Source: Cycas panzhihuaensis
Lineage: Eukaryota > Cycadophyta
DNA: 64,000 bases
Direction of reading: 5' to 3'
NCBI GenBank assembly: GCA_023213395.1
Contig: CM041465.1
Coordinates: 8,804,001 to 8,868,000 of the forward strand
A program made the translations under genes and the position numbers. Below, one piece after another: positions 45,245 to 57,399 of the stretch (position 1 is the stretch's first letter; the number at the start of each line of letters is the position of its first letter). The notes beneath the pieces are model-generated. The model ran no database searches, was not told the DNA's origin, and was given only the letters and a program-made list of their open reading frames with translations.

Positions 45245-47176
45245 AATGGTCCTCCAACTTAAAACATTTACAATCATTATCTTAAAACCTCCATTGATTC
45301 TTACTTGATCATTGGAAGAAGAAAACACAAGAGAGCTTCACTACTGAGACTAAGAGGAAGAAGGCAACAATAGTGTGAGAATAGAAATTCAAAGCTTCAT
45401 TCATATACATAAACAAATCCATAAGATATTCATTGCCACGTGCAAAAAAAATATATCACATATCTGCATGCATCCATTTGATTACCCACTTGTTTACTGT
45501 CCATCTATCACCTCTATCTATCTAGTATCCTCCCTTGCCCAAAGCCACTTGTCTCGCTTAAATTAGTCTTGTTCTTCTATTTATAGATCATCTGTCTTCT
45601 TATTTCTTAGTGGTCATTCATTGTCTATTATCCATCACTCTATCACGCTGTCTGTCTCTACATTCCATTTGCCCTTTGCCTCCTTCTATTTGTTCTCATC
45701 TGTTCCATCCATCATCTCTATTATATACTATTTCCTTGGTCAGTCTGTTCCCTTTGTTCATTCTATATTCCATTAAGTACTCTTCTCCATTATTTGCTAC
45801 CCTGATTCTTCCCATATTATTGATATATTTCATAATATATATTATATAAGCTCATTATAAATCACTTTCATGCATATACAAATAATCATGTAAATAATAT
45901 ATGGACAACACTTATATCATTTAATTCTTGTGATGCATGTCATAACCAATCAATCTACTAGAAAATGGAAAATGCATATCCTACTATCATATGGAAAATG
46001 CAAATGCAATAGTGATTTACAACGGGCTCTACTTGATCTGGAATCTATATTTATGGCAACTTAATGATCGATATAAACACTGCATGGTGTAATCACTGAC
46101 TAGAAACTAAGTCATTGATGAAGCTCCTTTAAATATTGTATTAGATAGACAAATGCAAGCAACACATGATATTAAGATGCATTGGATTTGAAGGCATTTC
46201 ATATTATATATTATTATTGATCTATATTTGATTTGGGCCCATATATGAATTTACAACGTTGAAAGTATTAAAGGAATTAATATAGATCGATAAAGAATAT
46301 TTCAACTTCTAACGTTCACATTAATATGTGAATAGCAATCAACTAACACATCAATAATTATTTCATTAGTGGTATTTATATCGGCTAGCACATATATATA
46401 TTGTACTTTTTACCTTTTAGATAATCTCTTAAAATTTTATCTCTATTAATTGAGGCATGTTGATATTTAAGAGCTACAATGAAAGTGGCAACACAAGTAG
46501 AAGACATCATCAATCATTGATATCTTGTATCTCTCAAGTTCATTCAAAAGGGCATATAGTTTGTAGTTGCCTTTTTTATTTTTGTACATGCAACATCATA
46601 GAGTAAAGCAAGCTCTCTAAAGTTATCACTTTGCATTAAGTATACTCTTTATATCCTCACATTGCATCAAGTACTTTATTGACCAACGTCATATTATTAA
46701 TTGAAGGTCCTTTTGCACTGAGTAATTAAGCTATGGTTTTTCTTCACATACTCAAAGTTGGAATCACATGTATAACATTAGAGAGTTACTCTTTATGCTG
46801 AGTTAAATAAGTTACATATTATGTTAATTATCACCCAAATTGCAACCTTATCATCCTCACTATATCATCCAACCATTAATTGGAATCATCTAGATTGTTC
46901 TTTTATACATATCGTTAGTAGAATATCAGGTTATATCACCGTTAAAGTTTACATAGTTACTTTAACATATTATACAATGATCTCACCAATACACTCACAT
47001 TCTCTTGCCTATGTATATATATAATGTTAATAAGTTATTCCAAAGTAAGCCAAGAAAATAGGAATATTATTTCAAGGAGTAAGATTTATGTTAGTAGGAT
47101 TCAACCCTACAACACAAAACAAATATACAACAGAGCTTGTGCACCATGGGGCAATTAATGCAAGATGATATGAGGC
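45245..47176 (+). other. Non-coding leader of R-BRCT
   Basis: 1.9 kb of AT-rich sequence with C/T-rich stretches (45490-45800). I see no gag-like domain; the ORFs at 45375-45849 and 46821-47024 have no recognisable motif. The leader could come from the captured host locus (5' UTR) or from the parent element. Confidence 0.55.
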
Positions 47177-48454
47177 ATGGCATATGGAAAGGCATTGGTT
47201 ACACAGTTATGGGTTATAAATAGTTTGGACAGTGGAATGGCTAGGAAGGATGGAAAGGCGTTGGTTACACAGTTATGGGTTATAGATGGTTTGGACAGTG
47301 GAATACTTATGGATACTGATAAGGTATTATTTAAACCTATAAGGAATATGATGGGCATTCATGGTAGTGCATCATTATGCATTTGTTTAACAGGATATCA
47401 AGGTCAAGATCATGGTGATATTATGAGAATGGTTGAAATAATAGGAGCACAATTTATAAAGCCATTGATTGTGAGTGAAGTAACACATCTTATTTGTTAC
47501 AAGCATGAAGGCGATAAATGTAGGGTTGCTAAACAAATGGGAATTAAGTTAGTCAACCATCATTGGCTTGAAGACTGTTTGAAGGCTTGGACAATACTTC
47601 TCGAAGAAAATTATTTGAAAAGTGGATGGGAAGTAGAACTCTTAGAAGCAAACGCTGATCCACCTTTGTTAACAATATACAATCAAAAACCATATAACTA
47701 TTCTACTAGTTTACATGGACCTCTTCAAGCAAAAGCAAAAACTTATGCAAAACTAGAAAAAAATGAAAAAATTTTAGATTTAGAAAGTGGAGATAAACAT
47801 AAAGAATCTTCTCCAAGATTTGTAAACCTCAATGATGCTTACTTATTAGCATTAGACAAGAAATTGAAAGAACAAGTAAAAAAATTATAGGAATTGCATC
47901 AAGATAATTCATTTAATCATGAAAGACATATGGATAAATCTTTCGACAATGCAGATCAAGATGACATGTCTATATTAAAAGTCATTGGGATACAAGATCA
48001 TGTAATACAAAAAGAAAAAGAGTCTATAAGTCAAATCATAATACCGACATATGATTTGAGCATACAAGAAGAAAATAATATACTATAGGAAAATAAGGAT
48101 AACTTATTAGGAGCTGACAAATATAAAATGTTAGTGTTGTTCTCATAAGAAAACATAACAATTTATAAAAATATCAAGTATATACCAAAATGGTCGCTAA
48201 TGCCAGTAGATATATCTATATTTCTTGATCAGTCTAAATAAAAATTATTGATACCGACAATATCAAGTTCACTTCTTAATCGACCAAATAATATGAATCA
48301 AATAATTATATTATATATATCCAAGGATTTCCCATTATCAGCAAAAACCATTTCATTTCCTAATGAATTTAATAAGTTTTCAAGAACTGGTATTAAACCA
48401 TATATTCCAAAACAATACTACACATGTCGACAACTTAAAGTCAAAATTGAATAG
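47177..48454 (+). pseudogene. Captured BRCT-domain gene fragment (intronless), four in-frame stops
   Basis: A single frame of about 425 codons with TAG or TAA at 47888, 48086, 48146 and 48239. It reads LWVIDGLDSGIL (end of a first BRCT), then a second BRCT at about 47370-47640: CICLTGYQGQDHGDIMRMVE, IIGAQFIKPLIVSEVTHLIC, YKHEGDKCRVAKQMGIKLVN and HHWLEDCLKAW, with the conserved Trp. BRCT domains bind phosphopeptides in DNA-repair proteins. It resembles the plant family that includes Arabidopsis At4g02110 (from memory). The Lys/Glu/Asn-rich tail is unrecognised. A 66-base direct duplication (47185 and 47251) doubles GKALVTQLWVI. Confidence 0.8.
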
Positions 48455-48793
48455 AAGATACCATTGCAACTGTCTTTGTCTTACAAGCAAAAGTATATAG
48501 GAATTTAATATTTTTGTAATCAACATCTATCATAGAATTCTAATTGTCCCATAACCCCATCAGCCTATTCAAGCTTGTTGTTATATGTGTACTCATTATT
48601 TTTATATTCCAACAAATATGACTTGACAACATATGTCAAATGATTATGATATTCTTTTATCAGCAAGAGGAGACTTCAAGCTACTCATTATCAAGTTTCA
48701 AAGACTAAACAATTCAAGAAGAAGCTTTTGTTATGAAGCACCTTCAATGAAGTGATCCACCAGTCATTCGAATTTGTTTTGTGAGCAAAACAT
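48455..48793 (+). other. 3' spacer of R-BRCT up to the Cop-D insertion
   Basis: No coding signal. It ends in AACAT (48789-48793), the left target duplication of Cop-D. After Cop-D it continues only from 57135 to the polypurine tract. Confidence 0.65.
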
Positions 48794-49126
48794 TATTGGG
48801 AATAATCCCAATGTTCATGCACTAAAGTGCTTAGGGCCCCTCAAAGCCACCTTTGAGGGCCCCTAGGGCACCTTGAGCCGTTTAATAGCCGCCCGGACCG
48901 ACCACTCATGTGAGTGCGTATCACCGATGTTATTTTTAATATTTTTTCAAACTAACCTTAATTGTTGTGCAGCTAGGGTGATGGCGCCCGACGCCTCCCT
49001 GAATTCTCTATTTAAGGGTTGGGAATACCTCCACGTGTTTATTAACACCGCCACTCTATTGGAAATTGCCGTTGTACTCAAGATGAGAACGTCGTGATGT
49101 CCTGCTCTGCTCCTCTGGCTCCATCA
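48794..49126 (+). repeat. 5' LTR of Cop-D
   Basis: It starts TATTGGGAATAATCCCAA (the 3' copy has TG) and ends CTCCATCA. It carries a TTGGGA/TCCCAA hairpin at its tip, a CCCTCAAAG/CTTTGAGGG hairpin near 48840, and TATTTAAG (49009-49016) as TATA-like box. Confidence 0.95.
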
Positions 49127-49128
49127 TT

Positions 49129-49142
49129 TGGTATCAGAGCCA
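49129..49142 (+). promoter_or_regulatory. Primer binding site of Cop-D
   Basis: TGGTATCAGAGCCA is the standard initiator tRNA-Met primer site of plant copia elements, two bases after the LTR. Confidence 0.92.
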
Positions 49143-52100
49143 CGGTGACACCATTGTCTATTTTCTGGTTTTAGTTACTCAATCGTCTAGTGAAACATAT
49201 CTATATGACTACTCGTTGAGATTCTGGTGAGCTCACCTATCTGCTGGAGAAGACGGATCTGGATTCCATCCACTATGAAGAAAGATCTCCCGCTCGGAAG
49301 TTTACTCTCCACACGGAAACCAGGTTCTTCGTTTCATTTTTTATTTTTTATAAATAATTTTGATATATGCTTCTTATTTGCTCCTTTTGATCTCTGATAT
49401 ATATGCACTTGAATATATATGCACTTGATAGATTTATAGTTTGTGTATTGGATTAATTTTTACAATTTGTACATCTCTTTACAAACATATATATAGCTAT
49501 TTGTTCTGTCCATCAAATCTGAGCTAGCTCCCCTGTTTCCTTGCATCTATGTGCACCTGCGTTTAATCTCTGTGCGTGTGGCCCCCGTTTTATTTTTTCG
49601 TTTGAATATGTCTTGTACGTCTGGATTTGGCGCCGTTTCTTCTCATCTCTGCATCTTGAGTCTGGTTTTTGTATCCCGTCTGTGGATTTGCATTTGCGTT
49701 TGAGTCTCTGTGAATTTGCATTTGGATCCCGCCGCCCTGTTCCGTCTGCAGCCTGCAGTGTGCTCTGTCAGTTATCTGCGTCTAATCTCGCCTTCCGATA
49801 GTCGCCCGATCTGCGCCTTACATTCTGCCATTCCTCTGCGTCTTGTTTTAGTGCTGTGTCTTGGCGCCTATTATTTGCCTTCGCTCGTTCCATATCAGTG
49901 CCATAAATTGCCTCGTTCATCACCTGTTTCAGCTAGGCTGCCCCGCCTTCTTCCCTTCCGTTTTGTCTAGCCCATCGCCTCGGCCTTTCTTGTTGCCCCG
50001 TTTCATTATTACAATTGCGCTAAGCCGTAAATCACCCCTTTTCGTTCTCCCATTTCGTTCAGTTCAGTTCATTGTTGTGTATTCATTTTCCATACATATT
50101 CAATTCAGTTCTTTGTGCCATATTCATTCATTGTTCCACCTTTGTGCGTTCCGTGCTCATTGTGCATCGCGTAGCGCTTATATTTGGCGATTTCATTATT
50201 CGTATTTATTGATTTAGTTTCGCCTATTGGTATTTTCTATTTGGCTTTAATCATTCGTTCTTTTTCTCTGTTGTATGCCTTTTTTTTAAAAAAAAATTAA
50301 CTTAATTAAGTCTATTGAGATCCACGTTTGAACTGGTTTAAATTTTCTGTCATTTTAACTCGACGAGCGAGTTCACCCTCCTGGCATCGGAGGTTTCTAT
50401 TTCCTGACTGGTCTTGGGTTCAATCCCAGCGCATTTCATCCTCAGACACTTTTTTAATAAGTGTTTTTCATTTTTAAACCTTATTTTTTTTTAAATTTTA
50501 TTTTTCCATAGGGTTATTGGCGCTTTTGAGGCCATAACTTCTCTTTGGCTCATCAATTTCAGACGAAACCTATGCCAATAGATCAGAAATTTTTCGTAGA
50601 TTGATTTTGACTGGTCATAAGACCAATTTGGTACCCATTTGACCTTGTTTTGACCTTTTTAACATTGGACTTTCAAAATTTCAGCGTTTTTTTGCATTTT
50701 TAACAAAATCGGTTTTAGAACTGGCTGTCATTTATTTTTGGTAAATTATTTTGTGCCCAAATTTTCTCTATAGCAATCTACGTCATATAGACTTTAATAC
50801 CCATTTTTTATTTCAATTCTTTGAGTTCATTTTCACTAATATTTTAATCGCTAAAATAAGAAATTTAGTTGTTTTGCCTGTTTCTTGAACATTCTCCATA
50901 AAGACACTTGTCACTTTTTTCACTATAACTTTTACAATTTTTATCAGATTTCATTTAGTTAGCTTCGTTGGGAAGTGACTCATTTCTCTTCATTGTGATA
51001 TTTTTCCATATATTTTGACACATTTTTCTTATATTTCAAATCAACTAAAGTTGAGGTATTTTATTGGCCTAAATCGCTTTTTTACACTGTTTAATATATT
51101 CTTTCAAAATTTTTAATTGGCGAATATTAATTACTTCATCAATAATATTTGATCATTTTTAACTTTTCTAAGGATTAATTAGTATTTTTATGCAATTTTT
51201 GCCTACCACTGCCGTTAGGCTCCACAAGGAGGTCCATTCCTTTGCCTCATTCTAAACGTGATTTATTGGTATCCATTTTCAAAACTGTCTATTTTATTGG
51301 ATTCACATCTCAACAATCTACATATTGATAAAATTTTAAGCTATTCTGACCTCATTCAATATAGTTTTCAATTTGTTAAAGTTGAGTATATATATACATC
51401 CTAACAAGCTTGTCTTCTTTCAAAAATTTGTAAAGAAAATTCTAGTTCATATTTCCTTGTTTACTCAAGTTTCTGCTTGATCTTTCTACAAGCACTTTAC
51501 ATTATTTTGAACAAGCATTTATTTATAAGGCAATATATAAAGGTTGTTCTTATATAAAAAGGAAATTTTTTTATATTGAAGTTTTACATTACTCATTTGA
51601 GGAATTAGCACCTTTTGAAAACTATTTATTCTCAAAAGTTTATTTCAAGTCTTGCATAAGTGAAAAGTTTTAAGCATCATTTTGATCATTTTACTTTAAA
51701 AGTGTATCAAAGTTCTTCTTCATTATTGGAAAATATCATCCTTCTTGCACTTATAAAAGGAAAATTGCATTTCTTTTCAAAGGCATATTACATTTGTTTA
51801 AAGGGCATTATATATTTTTTTTGAAAAAAAACAAAAAGAGTTTTTTGTAAAAGTTTTCATTTCATCTTGCTTAGAACTTTTTTTTTCTGTTATCAAAAGA
51901 ATTTTTCTTTTTCTAAGCAAGACCACATTGCTAAATAGATTAGTTTTTACATTAAATAAGATAATTCTGAATTGAACCACACTTTTTCCGGACCTTGCAA
52001 GGGGAGCAGTTAGGACCCCTGAAGTTACCACCCTGCACACGCTAATCGGCCTACTCATATTGGATGAGGACAGCCATTAGCTATCAGGTGTATACGGTGG

Positions 52101-52563
52101 CAGGCTAAGGTGCAGAACCTTTTCATTTTATGGTGTTTGGAGACCAAGGCTAGACTTGGAGAGGGTGAGTGCCTTTGGTTCGAGAACCTTCACCGCTGGA
52201 TCTGTCGTTAGGCATAAATCCGGTGCAGGTAGACCAACAATTCAGGGGGGTGTCAAAGCCTTCTTAGCAGCCCACGTACTGAGGTATATAGAGCCTAGCG
52301 CTCCGTACCGGTATAAAGGGTCCCTGTTTTGCCATCGTAGGCGGGAGCCATCGATGAATAAAGAACCGAAGGTTGCCCTAGGAGAAACATAAACTTAGAG
52401 CCTAGTAGCCTTTCTAGGTCCTAGTTCATTTGTTCAAACTTTTGAAAACCTTGGGATATATATATATTTGGAAATAATTTCTTTTATTTAAGTTCTTTCA
52501 AATTTTCTACATTCAAATATTTTGCTATTGCATTTATCATATTTTATACAACTTTAATTTAAA
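49143..52563 (+). other. Long non-coding leader of Cop-D
   Basis: 3.4 kb without a convincing gene. 49500-50220 is C/T-rich with short open stretches that show no domain. 50280-51950 is AT-rich. 51960-52430 is markedly richer in G and C and includes a short ORF (52156-52392) without known motif. A B-box-like GGGTTCAATCCC is at 50416-50427. Confidence 0.6.
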
Positions 52564-53720
52564 ATGACGTCTAGTTTTGGGAATATGATTATTCCTAAAT
52601 TTGATGGAAATAATTTTCTTAACTGGAGTAGGAGGATGAGGCCCATCCTCATAGCAAATGAAATGTGGGATATAGTGAAAACCGGTTACAATGACTTAGG
52701 ATCAAATCCAAGCGTCTTGAAAAAGCTACATACAAAGAAAATATCAAAAAAGATAATGAAGCCTTAGCCCTTATTTTTTGCGCTTTGGAAGATCATGTTT
52801 TCCCACGAGTTAGTGAATCCATTAAGTCCAAAGAAGCTTGGGATACTTCTGACTTATATCTGAAGGTAGCGTCCTCTAAATTACAAAACTTAAGAAGTAA
52901 GTTCGAAAATTTACGTATGATGCCTAATGAATCAATAACTGAATTTATGACCAAGATTCAAGATATAGTTAACCAAATGAGGTCCCTTGGGGATACCTTG
53001 ACTGAACAAAGAGTAGTTGAATGGATCCTTCGATGTGTAGGAGCTATTAGACGTTTTGAGATGGTAGCTACTAGTATTAGTGTATCTAAAGACCTAAGTA
53101 CCCTCAAAATAGAACAACTTAGTGCTATACTCATGTCCATAGAAGAGCAACAAGCTGCCAATGAAACTTTAGAACATGTCTTTGCTACAAAGGCCAACAT
53201 TCAATCTAACCCTCAAGATGGCACCTCAAAACAAAACGAATCTCCTCTAAGGAGAAAAGATGAAAACCCTAGAAATGAACCTAGACAAAATCCTCCACGA
53301 TACCAAGCTCCTCATAATAGACAAGGACGACCCCCACAACATGAAAACTCTCCAAGACATTCGAACACTCAAAGAAACCCAAACCAACGAAGACAAGTTG
53401 AAAATCATTCTTGTTGTCCTCATTGTCATGGGAACCCACAACCTTCTAGAACACCTCAAAACTATCGTGACCAACCAAGAAATAATCATACTCAATTCTA
53501 TGAGGAAAGGGAGACCTTTCAACCTTGATCGCTCTCCACCAAGGAATCAAAATCTTAGTTATGGAAAAAGAGATCAACTATATTGCACTTATTGTCGTAG
53601 AAATGGTCACACTGAAGATAAGTGTTTTTCAAAATATGGACCACCCTCTAGAGGACATGTGCCAAATACATCAGAATCTAAAATCAACAGTAGGTTATTT
53701 CTATCTAGTTTTTCAAACCA
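52564..53720 (+). pseudogene. gag of Cop-D
   Basis: It starts at ATG 52564: NMIIPKFDGNNFLNWSRRMR, the usual copia gag opening. A frameshift near 52750 leads to EDHVFPRVSESIKSKEAWDT, KLQNLRSKFENLRM, then FMTKIQDIVNQMRSLG and KDLSTLKIEQLSAILMSIEE. An Arg/Asn/Pro/Gln-rich stretch and a CX2CX4HX4C zinc knuckle (CTYCRRNGHTEDKC, about 53585-53626) follow. A second frameshift lies near 53400-53500. Confidence 0.9.
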
Positions 53721-54120
53721 GGAAGAAGAGGATGATAGTTGGTACATTGATTCCGGTTGTTCCACCCACATGACCCATAAAGAATAATTATTTCAAACTT
53801 TGGATACAAATAAGAAAGGGTCTATTATGTTTGGAGACAACACTTCTCACCAATCGATTGGAAAAGGTAACATTGCCTTATTGACTGATAGTGGTGAATA
53901 TAAATATTTAAATGATGTTCTATATGCCCCTGCTTTAAAGAAAAATTTACTATCAATAGGACAGATGATGGGACAAGACTATAAAATAATTTTTGACAAC
54001 GGCGAATGTGTCATTAAAGACAAACGACAAAATGAAGCTATTGTTGCTAAGGGTATCATGACTAAAGATCATTTATTTAAACTTACTATCACCCCCTCAG
54101 ATACATATGCCCTTAGAACC
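53721..54120 (+). pseudogene. Protease of Cop-D
   Basis: DDSWYIDSGCSTHMTHKE contains the copia protease Asp-Ser-Gly. A TAA follows (53788). The frame goes on through SIMFGDNTSHQSIGKGNIAL, LNDVLYAPALKKNLLSIGQ and DYKIIFDNGECVI, the typical copia protease end. Confidence 0.88.
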
Positions 54121-55070
54121 ACAACTACTATGGATAGTGACCTATGGCATCGACGTTTCGGTCACCTTAATTATACCAGTTTAGCCCTTATGAAAAGATT
54201 AGATATGGTTAATGGCTTACCCCTATTGATGTTAACAAAGAGTTGTGTGAGGGATGCCTTCTTGGAAAACATCATAGAGAAAGTTTTCTAGACTTTAGCC
54301 ATCGGGCATCTGCCCCTCTTCAACTCGTCTACACAGATATTTGTGGCCCAATGGCCACTCCCTCCTCGGTAAAGCCAAATATTTCCTTACATTTATTGAT
54401 GACTTTACAAGAAAGACTTGGGTGTTCTTTCTCAAATACAAATCTGATGCTTTTGACCACTTTGTTGACTTCAAAACCTTCGTTGAGCGACAAAGTGGAT
54501 ACTATATCCTCTCCTTAAGATCAGATAATGGGGGAGAATTTACCTCTAATATCTTCAAGGATTACTGTATCCAACATGGGATTAGGTGACAACATACCAA
54601 TCCCTACACCCCACAACAAAATGGTGTAGCTGAAAGGAAAAATAGAACTATAGTAGAAATGGCACGTTGTATGCTTAAAGATAAAAACTTAGGCCATGAA
54701 TTTTGGGTTGAAGCAGTCCATACCGCAGTCTACTTACTTAATCGATGTTCCACAAAATCCATTAGGGGGAAGACACCAGAAGAAGCATGGACAGGTTATA
54801 AACCTAGTATCCGTCATCTTAAGGTATTTGGCTGTTTAGCCTATGTCCACATTCCTGACCAAAGAAGAACCAAATTAGATGATCATAGTTTAAAATGTAT
54901 CTTTATTGAATATAGTGAATCATCAAAATCTTATAAAGTTTATGATCCCAAATCCTGAAAAGTTATACTGAGTAGGGATGTCAAATTTCAAGAAGACACC
55001 TACTATCAAAATAATCACGAACAACAGAAAGACATTACCATTAAGTTTAATGCATCAAATACATCCAAAT
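54121..55070 (+). pseudogene. Integrase of Cop-D
   Basis: The pre-integrase zinc part is LWHRRFGHLNYTSLALMKR, then CEGCLLGKHHRESF in another frame (shift near 54280). The core is VYTDICGPM (Asp), FIDDFTRKTWVFFLKYKSDA, LRSDNGGEFTS (Asp) and [12 protein letters not shown] (Glu), followed by [18 protein letters not shown] and [24 protein letters not shown] at about 54588 lies between HGIR and HTNPYTPQ. Confidence 0.9.
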
Positions 55071-56323
55071 ATGTGCCACCTATGTGGAGAAACTCTCCGG
55101 AAACTACTAGGGATACAACATCACCTCAACCACTATCACAACCACTACCCAAATGGGTTCAATGCAACCATGACTTAGGAAATATATTAGATAACAATCG
55201 AAGATCTACACGTTCACACAAAGTTAACTTTGCTCTAATGAGTAAGTTACTCGAAAGTCATGAGCCTCAAACCTTTGGTGAGGCTAATCAACATGAGTCT
55301 TTGGCAAAAGCCATGCAAGAGGAATATAAATCTATCGTTAAAAATGATACTTGGGAACTTGTAGACTTACCACCAAGAAAGAAAGCCATTGGAACCAAAT
55401 GGGTTTATAAGACTAAGTTCCACTCTGATGGATCAATTGATAAATATAAAGCTCGTTTAGTTGCAAAAGGATATGCCCAAAGAGAAGGCATAGACTATAC
55501 CGAAGCATTTGCCCCAGTTGCTAGAATGGAATCAGTTCGCATGATAATAAGTTTAGCCGCTCAAATGGGTTGGCCTGTTTATCAAATGGACGTAAAAAGT
55601 GCTTTCTTAAATGGTTATATCCAAGAAGATATCTATGTCTCTCAACCCCTCGGTTTTGAAGTCAGGGAGGAAGAAAACAAAGTGTACAAGTTAAAGAAAG
55701 CGTTATATGGTCTAAAATAAGCACCTAGGGCTTGGTATTCCCGTATAGACACATATCTTAAAGATCAAGGGTTTGAAAGATCTCAAGCAGATCCAAACCT
55801 ATATACCAAAATTAAAGGAAATTCGATATTGATCGTAGGACTTTACGTAGACGACTTAATTTATACTGGAAATGACTCCCAACTTTTAAGCCAATTTAAC
55901 GAAGCTATGTGTAAGGAATTCGAAATGACAGACTTAGGTCTTATGCACTACTTCCTAGGATTGGAAGTGTGGCAAGATAAACAAGGAATATTTATCTCTC
56001 AACGTAAATATATATTAGACCTTCTACAAAGATTTAATATGACAAACTGTAAACCATTGTCAATACCAGCAGAAATTGGAATTAAACTCTCTAAGACAGA
56101 TGACTCAACCTCAGTTGATCCCACTCACTATAGACAATTGATTGGTAGCCTACTTTATTTAACTTCTACTCGACCTGATATAACATATTCTGTAAGTGTT
56201 GTATCTATATTTATGCAGGATCCAAAGACATCTCACCGCAAGTCGCTAAAAGAATCCTCAGATATCTTAAAGGGACTTCAGGCTTTGGATTATACTACAA
56301 ACCTACATCCGAGTTTCAGTTAA
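55071..56323 (+). pseudogene. Reverse transcriptase of Cop-D
   Basis: [80 protein letters not shown], then KKALYGLK followed by one TAA (55718-55720) before APRAWY. The catalytic box YVDDL is intact (about 55844-55858). LIGSLLYLTSTRPDITYSVS marks the end of the RT domain. Confidence 0.93.
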
Positions 56324-56767
56324 TAGGTTATCTGATTGATTGAAATTTGGTGATATTGATGATAGAAAATCTACTCGTTATGTATTTAGTATGGGATCGT
56401 GAGTAGCTTAGAGTACAAAGAAACAAAATCTTGTTTCCTTATCTACAATCAAGCGAGAATATAAAGCAGCAGATGTTAGGAGCACGTGAATCAATCGGTT
56501 AAGAAGACTCTTCAGGATTTTCAAATTAAGCAAAGAAGGTCCCACTAAAATTTGGTGTGACAATCAGAGCACTATTCAAATGACCAAAAATCCAGTATTC
56601 CACGGCAGAACAAAGCACATTGAAACTCAATACCACTTTATTCGGGAACTTGTACAAGCAGAAGAGATAGAGTTGACTTATTGTAGCACTGAAGATCAAA
56701 CAAATGGATATTTTACAAAGGCCTTGGGGAAAATCAAGATTGAAAAGTTCAGAGATGATTTAGGAGT
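56324..56767 (+). pseudogene. RNase H of Cop-D
   Basis: The first half is broken by stops (56325-56560). The second half is open from 56580 in another frame: MTKNPVFHGRTKHIETQYHF, FIRELVQAEEIEL and DQTNGYFTKALGKIKIEKF, the typical copia RNase H end. Confidence 0.85.
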
Positions 56768-56780
56768 CATACACATTGGG

Positions 56781-57129
56781 CTTATGGGGGAGAATGTTGG
56801 GAATAATCCCAATGTTCATGCACTAGAGCGCTTAGGGCCCCTCAAAGCCACCTTTGAGGGCCCCTAGGGCACCTTGAGCCATTTAATACCGCCTGCACCG
56901 ACCACTCATGTGAGGTACGTATCACCGTTATTTATTTTTAATATTTTTTCAAACTAACCTTAATTGTTATGCAGCTAGGGTGATGGCACCTGACGCCTCC
57001 CCGAATTCTCTATTTAAGGGTTGGGAATACCTCCCTAGTGTTTATTAACATCGCCACTCTATTGGAAATTGCTGTTGTACTCAAGATGAGAACGTTGTGA
57101 TGTCCTGCTCTGCTCCTCCGGCTCCATCA
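56781..57129 (+). repeat. Polypurine tract and 3' LTR of Cop-D
   Basis: CTTATGGGGGAGAA (56781-56794) precedes the LTR start TGTTGGG at 56795. The LTR ends CTCCATCA at 57129 and is followed by AACAT. It is very similar to the 5' LTR. Confidence 0.93.
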
Positions 57130-57136
57130 AACATCT

Positions 57137-57399
57137 TAAGGGGGAGGAATTGTTATGAACCTTCTTAAAGGCTAATCAATTATTATTAATGAAAAGACAT
57201 CTTTAGAAGAGTTGTGACTTTTTATTAGATGGGCCTATTATGCACTAATAAATATGGCCTCTAATGTATTGGACATCATTCATATTTTATCAATCAAATA
57301 TATGTCTTTTGACTATTTCTACTCAATTGCTCATGTACTCATTTGTGTTCTATAGAATATGGTGATTAAGGGTCTGATTACAGAAAAAGGTCCGTAATA
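57137..57399 (+). repeat. Polypurine tract and 3' LTR of R-BRCT
   Basis: TTAAGGGGGAGGAAT then TGTTATGAACC at 57151; the end is TCCGTAATA at 57399. 249 bases; the last 181 align with 45051-45231. The polypurine tract lies directly behind the Cop-D target duplication. Confidence 0.88.

Larger units (their letters stand above)
48794..57129 (+). mobile_element. Cop-D: complete Ty1/copia retrotransposon, 8.3 kb
   Basis: LTRs of 333 and 335 bases (48794-49126, 56795-57129), flanked by AACAT (48789-48793, 57130-57134). PBS after the 5' LTR, polypurine tract before the 3' LTR. Order: gag, protease, integrase, RT, RNase H, as in Ty1/copia. A long 3.4-kb leader precedes gag. A few frameshifts and stops; it is the youngest-looking element here. 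Inserted 21 bases before the 3' LTR of R-BRCT. Confidence 0.95.
45051..57399 (+). mobile_element. R-BRCT: LTR retroelement without gag-pol, carrying a BRCT gene fragment; split by Cop-D
   Basis: The 3' LTR (57151-57399) has 7-base terminal inverted repeats, TGTTATG in the complete form and CATAACA at the 5' LTR end. The 5' LTR remnant is 45051-45231. PBS TGGTATCAAAG is at 45234 and polypurine tract TTAAGGGGGAGGAAT at 57137-57150. Without Cop-D the internal region is about 3.6 kb with no gag or pol. It sits in gag of Gyp-B. No target duplication is visible because the left junction has lost about 68 bases of LTR and some flank. Confidence 0.85.

Noticed and set aside
49541-50217. Overlapping ORFs in the copia leader that could be a captured gene
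   Set aside because: Cys/Ser/Leu/Phe-rich in all frames, as expected from C/T-rich DNA, with no recognisable motif. Noted as a composition oddity only.
50390-50440. tRNA-like or SINE-like sequence (GGGTTCAATCCC)
   Set aside because: Only a B-box-like T-arm is visible. I found no convincing A box, acceptor stem or SINE tail, and it lies inside the copia leader.
51798-52058. 86-codon minus-strand ORF
   Set aside because: It spans an A/T-rich stretch and a GC-rich one, with Lys/Phe runs. No support as a gene.
52156-52392. 78-codon ORF in the GC-rich block of the copia leader
   Set aside because: No domain or clear start context, and no second copy in the window to test conservation.
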